Shown here: one piece after another, positions 52,010 to 63,423 of the stretch | Position numbering within the stretch: the first letter of the stretch is position 1 | Layout: each line of letters opens with the position of its first letter | Origin: Cranoglanis bouderius | Lineage: Eukaryota; Chordata; Actinopteri; Siluriformes; Cranoglanididae | Length of the DNA stretch: 64,000 nt | Direction: 5' to 3' | Assembly (NCBI GenBank): GCA_023630585.1 | Contig: CM042553.1 | Span: forward strand, 17,630,020 to 17,694,019 | The notes under the pieces: model-generated | The model's input: only the letters and a program-made list of their open reading frames with translations | The model's database searches: none | Told to the model about the DNA's origin: nothing | Program-made: the position numbers and the translations under genes

Positions 52010-52415
52010 TACGGTAGCCCTAAGCGGCCATGCATTATTATTTTTTTCTTTGTTGTTTTCTCATGATCTCAAGTGTCGGATATTAATGTGGAAGTCGTCA
52101 ATCCCGCAGGGATGATGTATTTTTGTAGACCAACCCGGAAGTTAGCATCACCCTGGTTCCCTCTACAAAAATCCAATATGATTTTTCCATTAGCTTTTGG
52201 ATTAATTACGGAAGCCTTAAGCAGCCATGCATTGTTCATTTTTCCTTTCTTGTTTTCTCGTGATCTCGACTTAATTTTCTCGTGAAAGGTCGAGATCACG
52301 AGAAAACAACTTTTGATATGTCGAGATCACGAGAAATCAACTTTCCATATGTCGAGTTCATGAGAAAACAACAAAGAAAAAGAACAAAACAATGTATGGG
52401 CGCTTAGGGCTTCCA
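52010..52415. mobile_element. MITE-like element with repeated palindromic motif
   Basis: Its ends are inverted copies: AGCCCTAAGCGGCCATGCAT at 52017 and the complement near 52412. A further internal copy lies at about 52212-52270. The motif TCGAGATCACGAGAAA or its complement recurs at about 52250-52375. No coding capacity. Confidence 0.6.
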
Positions 52416-52591
52416 TACTATTCAGCTCTTTATTTATTTATTTATTTTAAATTATTGTTATTATTATTAATTGTTATCAACAGTGCAAAAATATAATAAA
52501 ATAAAAATAGTCAGGGGTATTACACATAGACCTAATAATGAAAGAAAATCTATATATACACACATACACATACATATACACACATACATAC

Positions 52592-52642
<51 letters not shown>

Positions 52643-53197
52643 TTGTATTATACATCCAAAGAGAAAATATCAAAAGTCTTGCATATGTTAATAGTTTTTA
52701 AAGCCTTCTTTTTTGTGACATAGAGATGGTTTTAAGATATTGTCGAATCTCAAGAAGCAAAACACCAAAGATAGGTTTTTGATTGGAGAATTTGCATTTA
52801 AGTATGTAGAATTTTGCCAGCAAAATGGACAGATTAATTAAATATACTTTGTTTTTTTCTGTTCTATGTTATCCCATGTATAGAATCCAAACAAAACTAT
52901 TCAGCTCAACTCGTTGACCAAATGGGGGAGAAAACGGAGGGAAATGTGAAGCAGAACACAGCAGAATAAGCGATAACAGCACACTGAACAGCGCCACCTG
53001 TCGGGGGTGAATTTCGCGGTTCCTCCGGAAACGCCATTTAAACGCTCATTTACATTTACATTTACAGCATTTGGCAGACGCCCTTATCCAGAGCGACTTA
53101 CATTTATTTCATTTGTACATCTGAGCATTTGAGGGTTAACGGCCTTGCTCAAGGGCCCAACAGTGGCGGCTTGGCGGTGCTGGGATTTGAATTGGGC
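52350..53197 (+). repeat. Direct segmental duplicate, right copy
   Basis: Partner of 48730-49545, in the same orientation 3.6 kb away. Its (CA)n at 52595-52639 is longer than that of the left copy (48953-48976). It is followed by a poly(T) run (53217-53250) and another Tc1 fragment (53265-53375). Confidence 0.85.
53050..53197. repeat. SINE-like element, right copy
   Basis: Same motifs as 49385-49535, with the more canonical CGCCCTTATCCAGAGCGACT. Ends where a poly(T) tract and a Tc1 fragment begin. Confidence 0.65.
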
Positions 53198-53215
53198 TTT
53201 TTTCAGTTGTTAATT

Positions 53216-53251
<36 letters not shown>

Positions 53252-53439
53252 GGGGGGGGTCCTCCCTTCAGTCTCCTCCCTTCGGTGTCCTCATCAGGAT
53301 TTGAAATGCATGTTTAATTATTCTGGTGATTGACTTAGCCAGTCTAACACCTTCCACTTTTATCTCCTGATAAAAGTGGGCTTTGAATTCACGACCTTCC
53401 GATCAGCAGTCCAAAGTCCAACATCTTAACCACCGAGCT

Positions 53440-53560
53440 ACCACCGCCCTATACAAGTCACGTGGTCACGTGCTCCCACCCCTCACATGGTCTCCTCCCT
53501 TCAATGACTTAAAAAGTAGAAACATGGCGGCGTGGAAGTGAAAGACTGAGTCGGGCGAGG
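53440..53560 (+). promoter_or_regulatory. kmt5a promoter: paired E-boxes and YY1-type site
   Basis: Two CACGTG E-boxes lie 8 bp apart (starts 53459 and 53467). About 50 bp on, AACATGGCGGC at 53522-53532 resembles the YY1 initiator-type site. This sits about 220 bp upstream of the ATG. The left part of the promoter abuts the end of a dispersed repeat that runs to about 53450. Confidence 0.5.
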
Positions 53561-53754
53561 TACTGCAAATGAAACAGCAAAAAAAAGTTTGTTCGCCTGG
53601 AAAGACGAATTTTCTTGAGTAACACTGGAATGAATGTCTTCTTCCTGCGCTGTGTGGACGCGGAAAAGTGTGGCTATAAAATAAGGTTTTTGCTCGCCTG
53701 ATAAACGCAAAGCCCGCAACCTCGCTGAACACCAGCAGGATAAAGACGACTGAA

Positions 53755-54819
53755 ATGAACGGGGTAGGTTATAACATTCATTTTCCACCACAAAAACCTC
53801 AATGTTTTGATAAATATCCTCTTAAATTTAGCGATAATATTAGCGACATTTTCTCTCTAGTTAGCCACAGCTTTACTGTCCCAGCCAAACTAGCTTGCTA
53901 ATTGTTTGTTGTCTATTGTTTCAGTGGTACATTGCGGTGCAGACCACATGAGTTGTTTGTTTCTTCTTATGTATTACTATATATTTACTAAAAACTATGT
54001 TGTCCTAAATAACGTTAAGATGAAGGGATAAACCTGTATAAGTTAGCATATTGAGAAGTGAGCAGAGTTAAAGGCCCATGTTGTTGTGTGGGCGTGTTCA
54101 CCGACAACAGCTACAACTGCGTCCATTCATGTTTTTACATCAACAAACCCACACCACTCTGTTTATAGATTTAAAAAGCGCCGTCTTTCGATTATATCAC
54201 GTTCTGTAAATACAGTTAGTGCTCTTTTAGTGCATTTCTACACTTCTACAGGTTTATTTACTGTCAGGAATCATTATCATGCTTATTTGGGTTGTTGATG
54301 ACCTACCGCACAGAACAACTTTTCATGTAAAGCTTAAATGCTTTACACAAGGTGCATAATAATATTGTCTCCTGATTTTTGCATATGCCTCCTTGAATAT
54401 TCAGGCGAGGGGGGAGGATAATATGAACTGAAATCTTCAGTCCAGCTCCACATTATTTAATGCCCCAAATTCCCTGGTTTCATTCTGTTAAGTTACAGAA
54501 TGAAAAGTACATTTATGATTTCTGTTGTATGTTGTATTTAGTTAGACTTCTAGTATTAACTTAAAGTGTTAACTGAACTTAAAGTGTAAACTATTGCCAT
54601 TGTGTGTGTTCGTTCAGCGCTCAAAATAAAACGTAATCCGGAAGTGGGCGTGGTCTAAACCGGAAGATTTTTTTTAAAACCCGAACCTCTTAAAGACACT
54701 GAAAAAAACAGGGCTGCTGAAAAATGAGTCGTGTTTTGTTGTTTTTTCATTCGCAAATTATAACGACTTAATTTTATTCTTATTTATTCTTTTTTATTTA
54801 TATTTATATATATATATAT

Positions 54820-54876
<57 letters not shown>

Positions 54877-54957
54877 TGGATATATATAGATAGATATAGA
54901 TATATATATAGATAGATATAGATATATATATAGATAGATATAGATATAGATATAGAT

Positions 54958-55012
<55 letters not shown>

Positions 55013-58000
55013 ATAACTTTTATTTAACTCCTCAACCAGATGCCCTTTGGAACTTTCTGGTGTCTAATGTGACTGAGTAAACCAAGAAACTGTTGATTAC
55101 AGTTGACATCATTCATGTAATACTTTATCAGATTTACTTCAGTTTTGGATTTGTTCAGGACGTGTTATTAAATAAGTATTTTTAAATATTACATTATTTG
55201 TGTTTTGGTTTATGATAGATAGATAGATAGATAGACTCCATATATTGCTGGTGTGTGTTTGTTGTCTGAAGTTTGCCTTTTCAGTTTTGCACCTAATCTA
55301 CGAGGCTAATGTTAATATAAGAAGAGAAGCTTACAGCCTGCAGTTTGGATGCGTGCAACCAAAGTTGTTGAATAAAAGTAATAGCAGTCGAAATTACTTT
55401 CTTCCTCAGTGTATTTACGTTCACAGCGTTCAGCCAATGTTCTTATACAGAACGACTTACAAGAAGTAGTAACTCTCTATCAGAAACAGTTTGATATCGG
55501 TCCACACATGAATCACACTTGAGCAGGACTCAGTGGTTTACTATGCATATGCGAAGAAGTCCAGATGATTGATTAAATGGTCTTTGTGCACATTGTTAAA
55601 ACTGTCTAAATATACACACATCTAAGCACACGTTTGTTTTAAATCCTACATTTTGAATTGAAAAGACTGTACGCATATTTATGCGCCAGTTAGGCCCATG
55701 TGTGGTGATTGTTTTTTAATCCGTGTTTGAATATCTTTGTTTCAGGAAATCTTATGCAATGGACACTCTACATTTCACAGTTTTTTGAGACACCAGCCCT
55801 CAAAGGCACCGCACCATGAGGAGCTCTCTGTCCAGGTCATCCAAGATGGGAAATCCTCAAGGATATTTTGCACACAGACCGAGACTCAGAAGAATTGTAA
55901 GGATGGAAAAACATTTACGGTTCTATACAGTTTGCATAGAGATGGTTTTCGAACAGTTCGCAGTGTAAATAGTTATACTTTTCATTGCCATTTGTCCATT
56001 GGCATTACAGTTCAGTTTTTATCTCCTGATAGTGATTGTGAGCCTAATTGTTATTATTTTTTTATTATTTTTTTTTGGGTAACATGCTATGTTGACCTTA
56101 AATCTTGTACCTTTTTTTGCACAGCCAAAAGACCCAGTACTGTAAACGGAGAGATCATTCACCCCACAATGGCTGTGAATGAAGACCTCCCAACTTTAAC
56201 ACACAAACCAGAGGAAAAGAGCAGACCGCTGCAGCATATGCAGGCCCATTTTCTCTCACCAGCTGAAGTCACTCCAGAAGTCAAAAACACTCACCCACCC
56301 TGTCAGAGGAAGGCAGGCTGCCGTAAATTCAAAGTGAGGAAGTCTTCAGAGAAAGTGTAAGCTTATAGTTCTCAAGCCTTTTTGTTTTATAGATGTTATA
56401 TGCTAAATGGCCAAAGGTTTGTGGACACCTGACCATCACACCCATATGTGAGCCTTCTCCCAAACTGTTGTCACAAAGTTGGAAACGCACAATTGTATAG
56501 GATGTCTTTGTATGCTATAGCATTACAGTTTTCCTTCACTAGAACTAAGAGGCCCAAACATGTTCCACCATGACCCCGTCCCTGTGCACAAATCAAGCTC
56601 CTTAAAGACGTGGTTTGCTAAAGTTGGAGTGGAAGAACTCTAGTGTTCTACACAGAGCCCTGACCTCAACCCCACTGAACACCTTTGGGATGAACTGGAA
56701 CACTGACTGCACCCCAGGTCTCCTCGCCCAACATCAGTGCCTGATCTCACGAATGCTCTTTTGGCTGAATGATCACAAATCCCCACAGCCACGCTCCAAA
56801 ATCTAGTGGAAAGCCTTCCCAGAAGAGTGGAGGTTATTATAACCACAAAGAATGGGATGTTCAGCAAGCACATATGGCTGTGATGGTCAGATGTCCACAA
56901 ACCTTGGACATACAATAACAGTGAAGTGACTGGCACGCCAATTTCCCCTAAGTAAAAATAAAATTAGCTGAGCAGTTATTGAGTTATTAATCATGAGTTA
57001 TAATCACAGGAGTGTAAGGGTTTTTAGAGTTTAATCAGTTTGAATGGAACCCTGGGGTGTTTTCCCTTTGGTGCGGTTTATTTGTTAGAATCACAACTGG
57101 GTGCAGACCAAAACGACTGGTCCGATAGCGTCTGAGCGAGCTGGTCTAGGTCCGCTTCCAAGCGAATTCTACCGCAGATCAATTGCAGTGAGAAAGTGAA
57201 TCAATCCTGAATTGACTCAGTTGTAAGAAAAAAAAAAACAAATAACATAAGAACCAAAAGTATTAATTTCACTCTGATATGGACTAATGGGTGTAAAAGC
57301 AGTCTAAAAGAGCCACTGTTGGGACCTTGAGGAAAGTCTTTTGTACTGCTTTATGCTTAGATTGGATCTGGAAGTTTTTTTTGTCCAAATGAGAAAATAT
57401 AAAACACGTAAATTATGCAACTGTATTGTTTTGCTGATTAAAGTAGTGACCACGTCTAGTAAATAATACAAGGCATTGATTCCTATTCATCCATGTTTGT
57501 TTATTTCCTCTCCTCTTTAGTGCAGAGAGGAAGTACTCCCATAACCGAAAGGTCACTGATTACTATCCCATACGGAGAAGCTCACGGAAAAGCAAAACCG
57601 AGTTAAAGGTAATTGATTATGGCTATGTTGTGTTTGAAAATCTGATTTCGAAGTAAAATTGTGGCTGAACCAGGAAACCAGAAAATGCTAACTTGAAAAT
57701 CTTGAGGGTCAGAGCCTAGCACAGTTTAAAAAAAAAATTATTTTTTATTTTTGTCTTGCTCAAGGACACCAGATTAAATTTTAAATCACAAGGTTTATTG
57801 GATGTGTTACAGCAAGGAAAGTATGCTAAACTCTGGTCCTCCTGGATTGGTAGATCATGGTGAGTATCTGTGACTGTGGACTTATATGCAGTTCTTTTTG
57901 TGTCTACAGTGTGAACAGAAGAAACACCTAGATGAGCTGATCACAAAAGGGATAGAGAATGGAATGATGGTAAATAGAAGTGATTTTAAGTTAAATGCAC

Positions 58001-60126
58001 AATCATCAAAATTTTGAAATTGAATTGAACTTGGTGATTTGTTCTCCGTAGGTGAAGTACATCGAAGGAAAGGGAAGAGGAGTTTTTGCCACCCAAAGCT
58101 TCCAGAAAGGGCAGTATGTAGTGGAATATCACGGCGACCTGTTGCTGAAAACCGATGCCAAAAATAGGGAGGATGTATACGCACAAGACCCTGCTACAGG
58201 CTGCTACATGTATTACTTCCAGTATCTCAGCAAAACGTATTGGTATGTCATGGCACCACAGTATACCACATGTAACCTTGCACAGGAAATGTAGCTTGCA
58301 TTTATAGGACAGGGTAGATAAAAATAATTTCAGACAGGTTTATTTAAAGAGATTTACAGTTGTGGCAAGAACAAAGCACAAGCTAATACTAGATAAGTGA
58401 TCGTAATAAGGAGTGCTACAAATACAATGACTTAAACTACCATGTGGGAACTACCTTAACTGAACCATAAGTAAAAAAAAAAAAATTTCTTTGTAATATG
58501 CTATTTTTAAAACTGTCATACCAGCACTGGTTGAAACACTGGTTCAGTATTGGATTAGATTGGATGTATTTTAAACCGTGAACACGGGTGAATATTGAGT
58601 GGAACAACACAGATCTTGCACATGAGCATAATTTAATTCAAAAAGTGGAACTTTCATATAATTCTAGATTCTTTACACATAAGCAAATATTTCAAGCCTT
58701 TTTTTGTTTTAATCTTTATTATGGCTTACAGCTCATGGAAATCAAAAATCCAGTATCTTAAAATATTAGAATAAAGAATTTATAATACAGAAATGTCGAC
58801 CTTCTGAAAAGTATGTTAATTTATGCACTCAATACTTGGTCGGGGCTCCTTTTTGCATGAATTACTGCATCAATGCGGCGTGGCATGGAGGCAATCAGCC
58901 TGTGGCACTGCTGAGGTGTTATGGAAGCCCAAGTTGCTTTGATGGCGGCCATCAGGTCAGGCGAGTCGGCTGGCCAATGAAGCACAGTAATACCATGGTC
59001 AGCAAACCAGTTACTAGTAGTTTTGGCACTGTGGGCAGGTGTAGAGTCCTGCTGGAAAAGGAAATCAGCATCTCCATAAAGCTTGTCAGCAGATGGAAAC
59101 ATGAAGTGCTCTGAAATCTCCTGGTAGACGGCTGCATTGACTCTCGACTTCAGAACACACGGCGGACCGACACCAGCGGATGACATGGCACCCCAAATCA
59201 TCACCGACTGTGGAAACTTCACACTGGACTTCAAGCAACTTGGATTGTGTGTCTCTCCACTCTTCCTCCAGACTCTGGGACCCTGATTTCCCAATGAAGT
59301 GCAACGTTTACTTTCATCTTAAAAGAGGACTTTGGACCACTGAGCAACGGTGTTTTGAGTAAAAGGTGTTTTGAGTTAATCAGCTGATTAGAGTCTTCTC
59401 AGGTCGACACTGCTGTATTATAAATTCTTTATCTAGATTTTTCCAGTATCTCATTTCCATGAGCCGTAATCAAGATTAAAACAAAAAAGGCTTGAAATTT
59501 TACTTTGTGTAATGAATCTAGAATGTATGAAAGTTCCACTTTTCAAATTAAATTATGGGGGGAGAAAAATGTAACTTTTCCACAATATTCGAATTTTTTG
59601 AGCTGCACCTGTGGAATACGTCGTTTTAAAGGAAACGTCGACATTGAAACACATGAAATGTGTGTATATTGAAACATTTGTTGTGTGTTTAGTGATTCTG
59701 GTGCTGTGAAACTTTTCTGTCTCTATGGCATGCTGGTGCCATGAGAGATTGCTGGTGCAGTTATAGTAATGTTTAGTATGGGGGAATTTTTCAACAACCT
59801 CAAACATGAGGATTAATGGTCAGGTCTTGCTGTAAGATTGGTGCATACCTATTTAAACCTCACTAATGTGGTCAAAGCATACAGCTGCTTACTGTTCTCA
59901 CTGCTTTCACCACAGTGTGGACGCCACGAAGGAAACCGACCGCTTGGGAAGACTCATCAACCACAGTAAGAACGGCAACTGTCAGACCAAACTTCATGAC
60001 ATCAATGGAATACCTCACCTGATCCTCGTGGCCTCTCGAGATATAGAGGAGGGAGAGGAGCTGCTGTATGACTACGGAGACCGAAGTAAAGCCTCTATAG
60101 CCGCTCACCCGTGGCTCAAACACTGA
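53755..60126 (+). CDS. kmt5a: Histone H4 lysine-20 monomethyltransferase (SETD8/PR-Set7), 7 exons
   Basis: Exons: 53755-53763, 55746-55896, 56125-56356, 57521-57608, 57910-57969, 58052-58242 and 59916-60126 (stop TGA). Phases close to 313 residues. The SET domain spans about 181-313: IEGKGRGVFA, VEYHGDL, CYMYYFQYLSKTY, RLINHSKNGNCQTKLHDI, GEELLYDYGDRSKAS. The NHS motif (SAM binding) and the YDYGDRS tyrosine (catalytic region) are intact. The enzyme monomethylates H4K20 on nucleosomes and acts in chromosome condensation and replication licensing. The PCNA-binding degron region is kept: NRKVTDYYPIRRSSRKSK at about 139-156, with T-D before the aromatic pair and basic residues after. The N-terminal 130 residues are divergent. 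The tiny first coding exon encodes only MNG. Teleosts can carry two paralogues, and I cannot say which this is. Confidence 0.95.
54801..55012. repeat. (TA)n / (GATA)n tract
   Basis: About 210 bp of alternating TA with embedded GATAGATA blocks, followed by a short (GATA)n at 55216-55235. In kmt5a intron 1 (53764-55745). Confidence 0.95.
56408..56912. mobile_element. Non-autonomous DNA transposon in a kmt5a intron
   Basis: Left end TGGCCAAAGGTTTGTGGACA, right end TGTCCACAAACCTTGGAC, about 500 bp. The central CCCTGACCTCAACCCCACTG resembles a decayed mariner-type transposase segment (DLNP). In the intron 56357-57520. Confidence 0.65.
58620..59612 (-). mobile_element. Dead Tc1-like element in a kmt5a intron
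   Basis: Minus-strand transposase remnant at 59294-58821: it includes VWRKSGETHNP, an Asp in FLFQQDSTPAHSAK, and a deletion that removes the region around the catalytic Glu. It is related to the family at 10905-12415. The right end GAATTTTTTGAGCTGCACCT (to about 59612) resembles the TIR; the left end is degraded. It lies in the intron 58243-59915. Confidence 0.8.
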
Positions 60127-60723
60127 TGGATTCTAAGAAGGGAACAGCTTGTTTCTTAAATCCAGTTTTTAATGTCATTTTTGCCTTAGCAAACTGAGAA
60201 TGTTTAGGGGGTAGTACTTGTTTGGGTGTGTTAATCAGTGACTTAAACACATTTAGGTTACGGTACATATTCCACATGCCCTACATGATACTTTTAAAAA
60301 ATATTTATCCTGCTAAATGACATGCTAGTTTTGACAATTCGTTTTTCTTTTCTTTTTTTTTTTTGTATATTTTATATACTTGTAGAGCAGTACTTCCAAA
60401 GCATGCAGTTATAGTCAAACTTTCTGCATTTTTATAAGGATTTTTTCTTAAGCCAATGTATAGTAGTCAGTGGCTTAGCAATAACTATTTATGATGTGCA
60501 AACAATTCTGTGGAATGCAAGTGATGCTTAGAAGAGATATGTTTTAAAAGCTGGAAGGTACCCCCTCCCTCGACTTAATTTGGAGTCTTACAGTTTTACA
60601 ATGTTGAGCGTGATGTAATGGATTTGAAAAAATGATCAATCTGAACTGCTTCTTGAGTGTTCAGTATAACATGACCCAAGTGTGAGTATTCAGCTGATTC
60701 TCTATGCTGGGACGGAAGTGTTT

Positions 60724-60729
60724 AATAAA
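60724..60729 (+). terminator. kmt5a poly(A) signal
   Basis: AATAAA lies about 600 bases after the stop, followed by a GT/T-rich stretch from about 60745, as expected of a cleavage site. Confidence 0.65.
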
Positions 60730-60749
60730 ATTATTTTATGCAAAGGTTT

Positions 60750-63420
60750 TGTCTTGTGTTCATATCATCTGTGTAGTTTGTGATGTTATGCTGGTTACTG
60801 GAGCACTTTCAGGTGAAGCTCTGTGTAGTTTTCCTGTAATGATGTCATGGATGATGACTCGAAGCCTTGTTTAGGTATTCCTTTGTGTGTGGGTGTGTTG
60901 TTGTTGTGTGTGGTTTTTTTGTTTGTTTCTTTTTTGGTTTTTTTGGGTAACCTATACTCTGACCATTGATTTACCTTTAGTAAGCGCTTTACCTTCCTGG
61001 TTGGAGTTGTGGTGGAGTCTATACCACGACTACTGGGTGTCAATGCACCCTGGATTGGGGGCCAGTCCATCATGTCAGATTATGTGCATGCACTATTCTT
61101 ACCTAAGGGAAGTTTAATGGTAAAAAGTAGCCAGTGCACCCTGGCATGTTTTTGTGAGGGTAAGGGAAACTGGAGAACCCAGGGGAAAATGTGTGAAACA
61201 ACACCACCACCACACACAGTAACATGAGGCCTGTTTTCATGAAGCGAGTTGAACAAACTCAGAGTTGCAGAGTAAGTTTTGAGTGACGAAACCAAACAAA
61301 TCCACCCCGGGTTAATTAGGGTTAACAGGTTTCATGACGCTGGTTGTCAACTTTCTCAGTCAACTCAGGGTTTACTCAGCGTGCGCGTGCACATAAAAGC
61401 CAGACGTTTGCAGCCAACAGCGTTCAACATGGTAAAAAAAAAAAAAAAAAGGTGTGAATACTTCCGGTTGAAGAGCAAGAATTTATTATGCGGAAATGTG
61501 ATCAATTTAAACCTACATTTGCCGCAAAAAGCAACACCGTTTCGGTTGCCAGAGCTCGGGAAAATTGCTGATTGTGTAAATGTATAAATTCACTTTTACA
61601 GGCTCACAATGAGAATAAACGTATAATACCAACATATTTCATGCAATTTTATTTAATATAATGCCATTAAAAACAATTAAAAGCCAATGCCACCTTCTCT
61701 GACCATTAACAATTGTATTCGATATCAAAGTCCTTTTCACTGCCCATTTCCTATCACTGTACAGTTGAAGCACACTATTCTTTTGTAGACTGTAACCTTA
61801 CCGATATGATTAACTAATAGCACTATAAACTCCACAGTATACATAAGGATATCTCTACCCGCACACATTATTTGATGTACTTGTCTAAAATTCTTTATTT
61901 TGCATGATTTACATCAGTTGTTCGCTTTTTTTTAAAGACTTTATTGGTCGATCGAGAGAGAGAGAGAGAGATCGTCTAAAACAGTTTCACATGCTACTCA
62001 GGTGTAATTGTTTTTTTGGCCACTAGAGGTCACTAGTGAGCTGCATCCTTGAAAAATGAACTACTTTCATCACCGGAAAAGGAAACACCTCATGAAGTTT
62101 CGCTTCGTCATTACTATATCTATGTACGTGGTTTATGTTTCACGTGCTATTTTAAACTGAACTGTTTTTAAATCGAAATCTCAATTCAAACACGATATTA
62201 GACCACAAACTACAACGCGCTAACTCCCGGACCGATTACACGACGGGAGTTTCTACACGGAACTATTAACCTGCTGCATATGACGGAAGACCCGCTATTG
62301 TGTCTGTTTGTTTAATTGTAAATTTGTTTCTACAGGAAACATTTTTGTACAGTAAGTTACATTTCTCTACAGTCAAGTGCACTTCCTGCTACGGAGCTTT
62401 GCATGGTTGATTGGTTGAATATTTTAGTTCGTAGCATGCTGCAGCATGTTGGTTTACGTGTTGGTTGTATTTCAAATGGTTTTCTCCTCGCCATGTAAGT
62501 GCACTATGTAGTGAATGGATTAATAATGCCTTCTCCACACTCTTTAGTGCACCAGTATTAAGTATCGAGGCGTTTGGGATTCGGTAATTGGATTTCTGAG
62601 AGATCTAGTTTGTAGCTAGCGTTTGTGCAAAGTTAAAAATAAATAAATAATAAAAATAAAATAAAAATTACATATTTGTTGCTAGTGACTTTTGGATAAA
62701 TTGTAATTAAGCCGCCAAGTTCATTTTCTCTGTGCTTTCTTTAAGTTTAAATCGAATAATTTAGCCTCTTAACCTAGCTCCTTAGCTGTTGTAGTTTTTG
62801 AAGATACAGATTACTTTCTAAAAGTGGCATGTTGTGTTAGGAATTTGGGTTGGGCAGATATTTCCAAAGTATTTATACTCTTAGAATATTTATAAAAATG
62901 AAATTTCGAAAATAATATTTGCATATGTTTTAAATCTAACACCTTTATTTGCTAATTGTTTCATAGTAGTAATGTCTGAGGGTTGTAGGGTTGCCAGATC
63001 TGAACCACTGATTACATCTAATGTGGGTTTCAAAATCCTCCCCAGTTCATTATAAATGGAACAAGGTTTAAACTAAATTAATCTAATTTTAATTTTAAAC
63101 TAAACTAATAATATAATAACTATAATATGAGAAATACAACTTGGTAATGGTGATAGTAGTGATCATTCTTTGAAAAATACACGAAACAGTAAATATTAAA
63201 TCAAGTAAATTGAAAGTATTAATGATTAATTAAATAGTTCTTGGGCTTAAGAAATGGGGGAGTCTTTCAAATGTTTCAAAAAAGATTTTAAGAGCTTCAT
63301 GTGTAGCTTATTAGATTATACCAACGAGCAGTGTAATGTTACACCCCTTGTTGTTTTTTAAACGTGTACAAATCTAATTTGATATTGTGCTTGTTTTATT
63401 TCTTGTTAAGTTCCTATCAG
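60750..63420 (+). other. Intergenic kmt5a-snrnp35, repeats and snrnp35 5' flank
   Basis: No coding gene seen. 61000-61230 is a degenerate copy of the repeat with a CCTGGATTGGGGGCCAGTCC core. 61220-61440 resembles the 5' end of a PIF/Harbinger-type fish repeat (GAGTTGAACAAACTCAGAG). 61955-61971 is (GA)n. 62480-62585 resembles a dispersed repeat ending in GTTTGGGATTCGG. No rilpl2-like sequence is found. Confidence 0.45.
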
Positions 63421-63423
63421 AAA

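Noticed and set aside
61279..61587. 102-residue frame
   Set aside because: Falls in a PIF/Harbinger-like repeat remnant with a poly(A) run; no recognisable domain.
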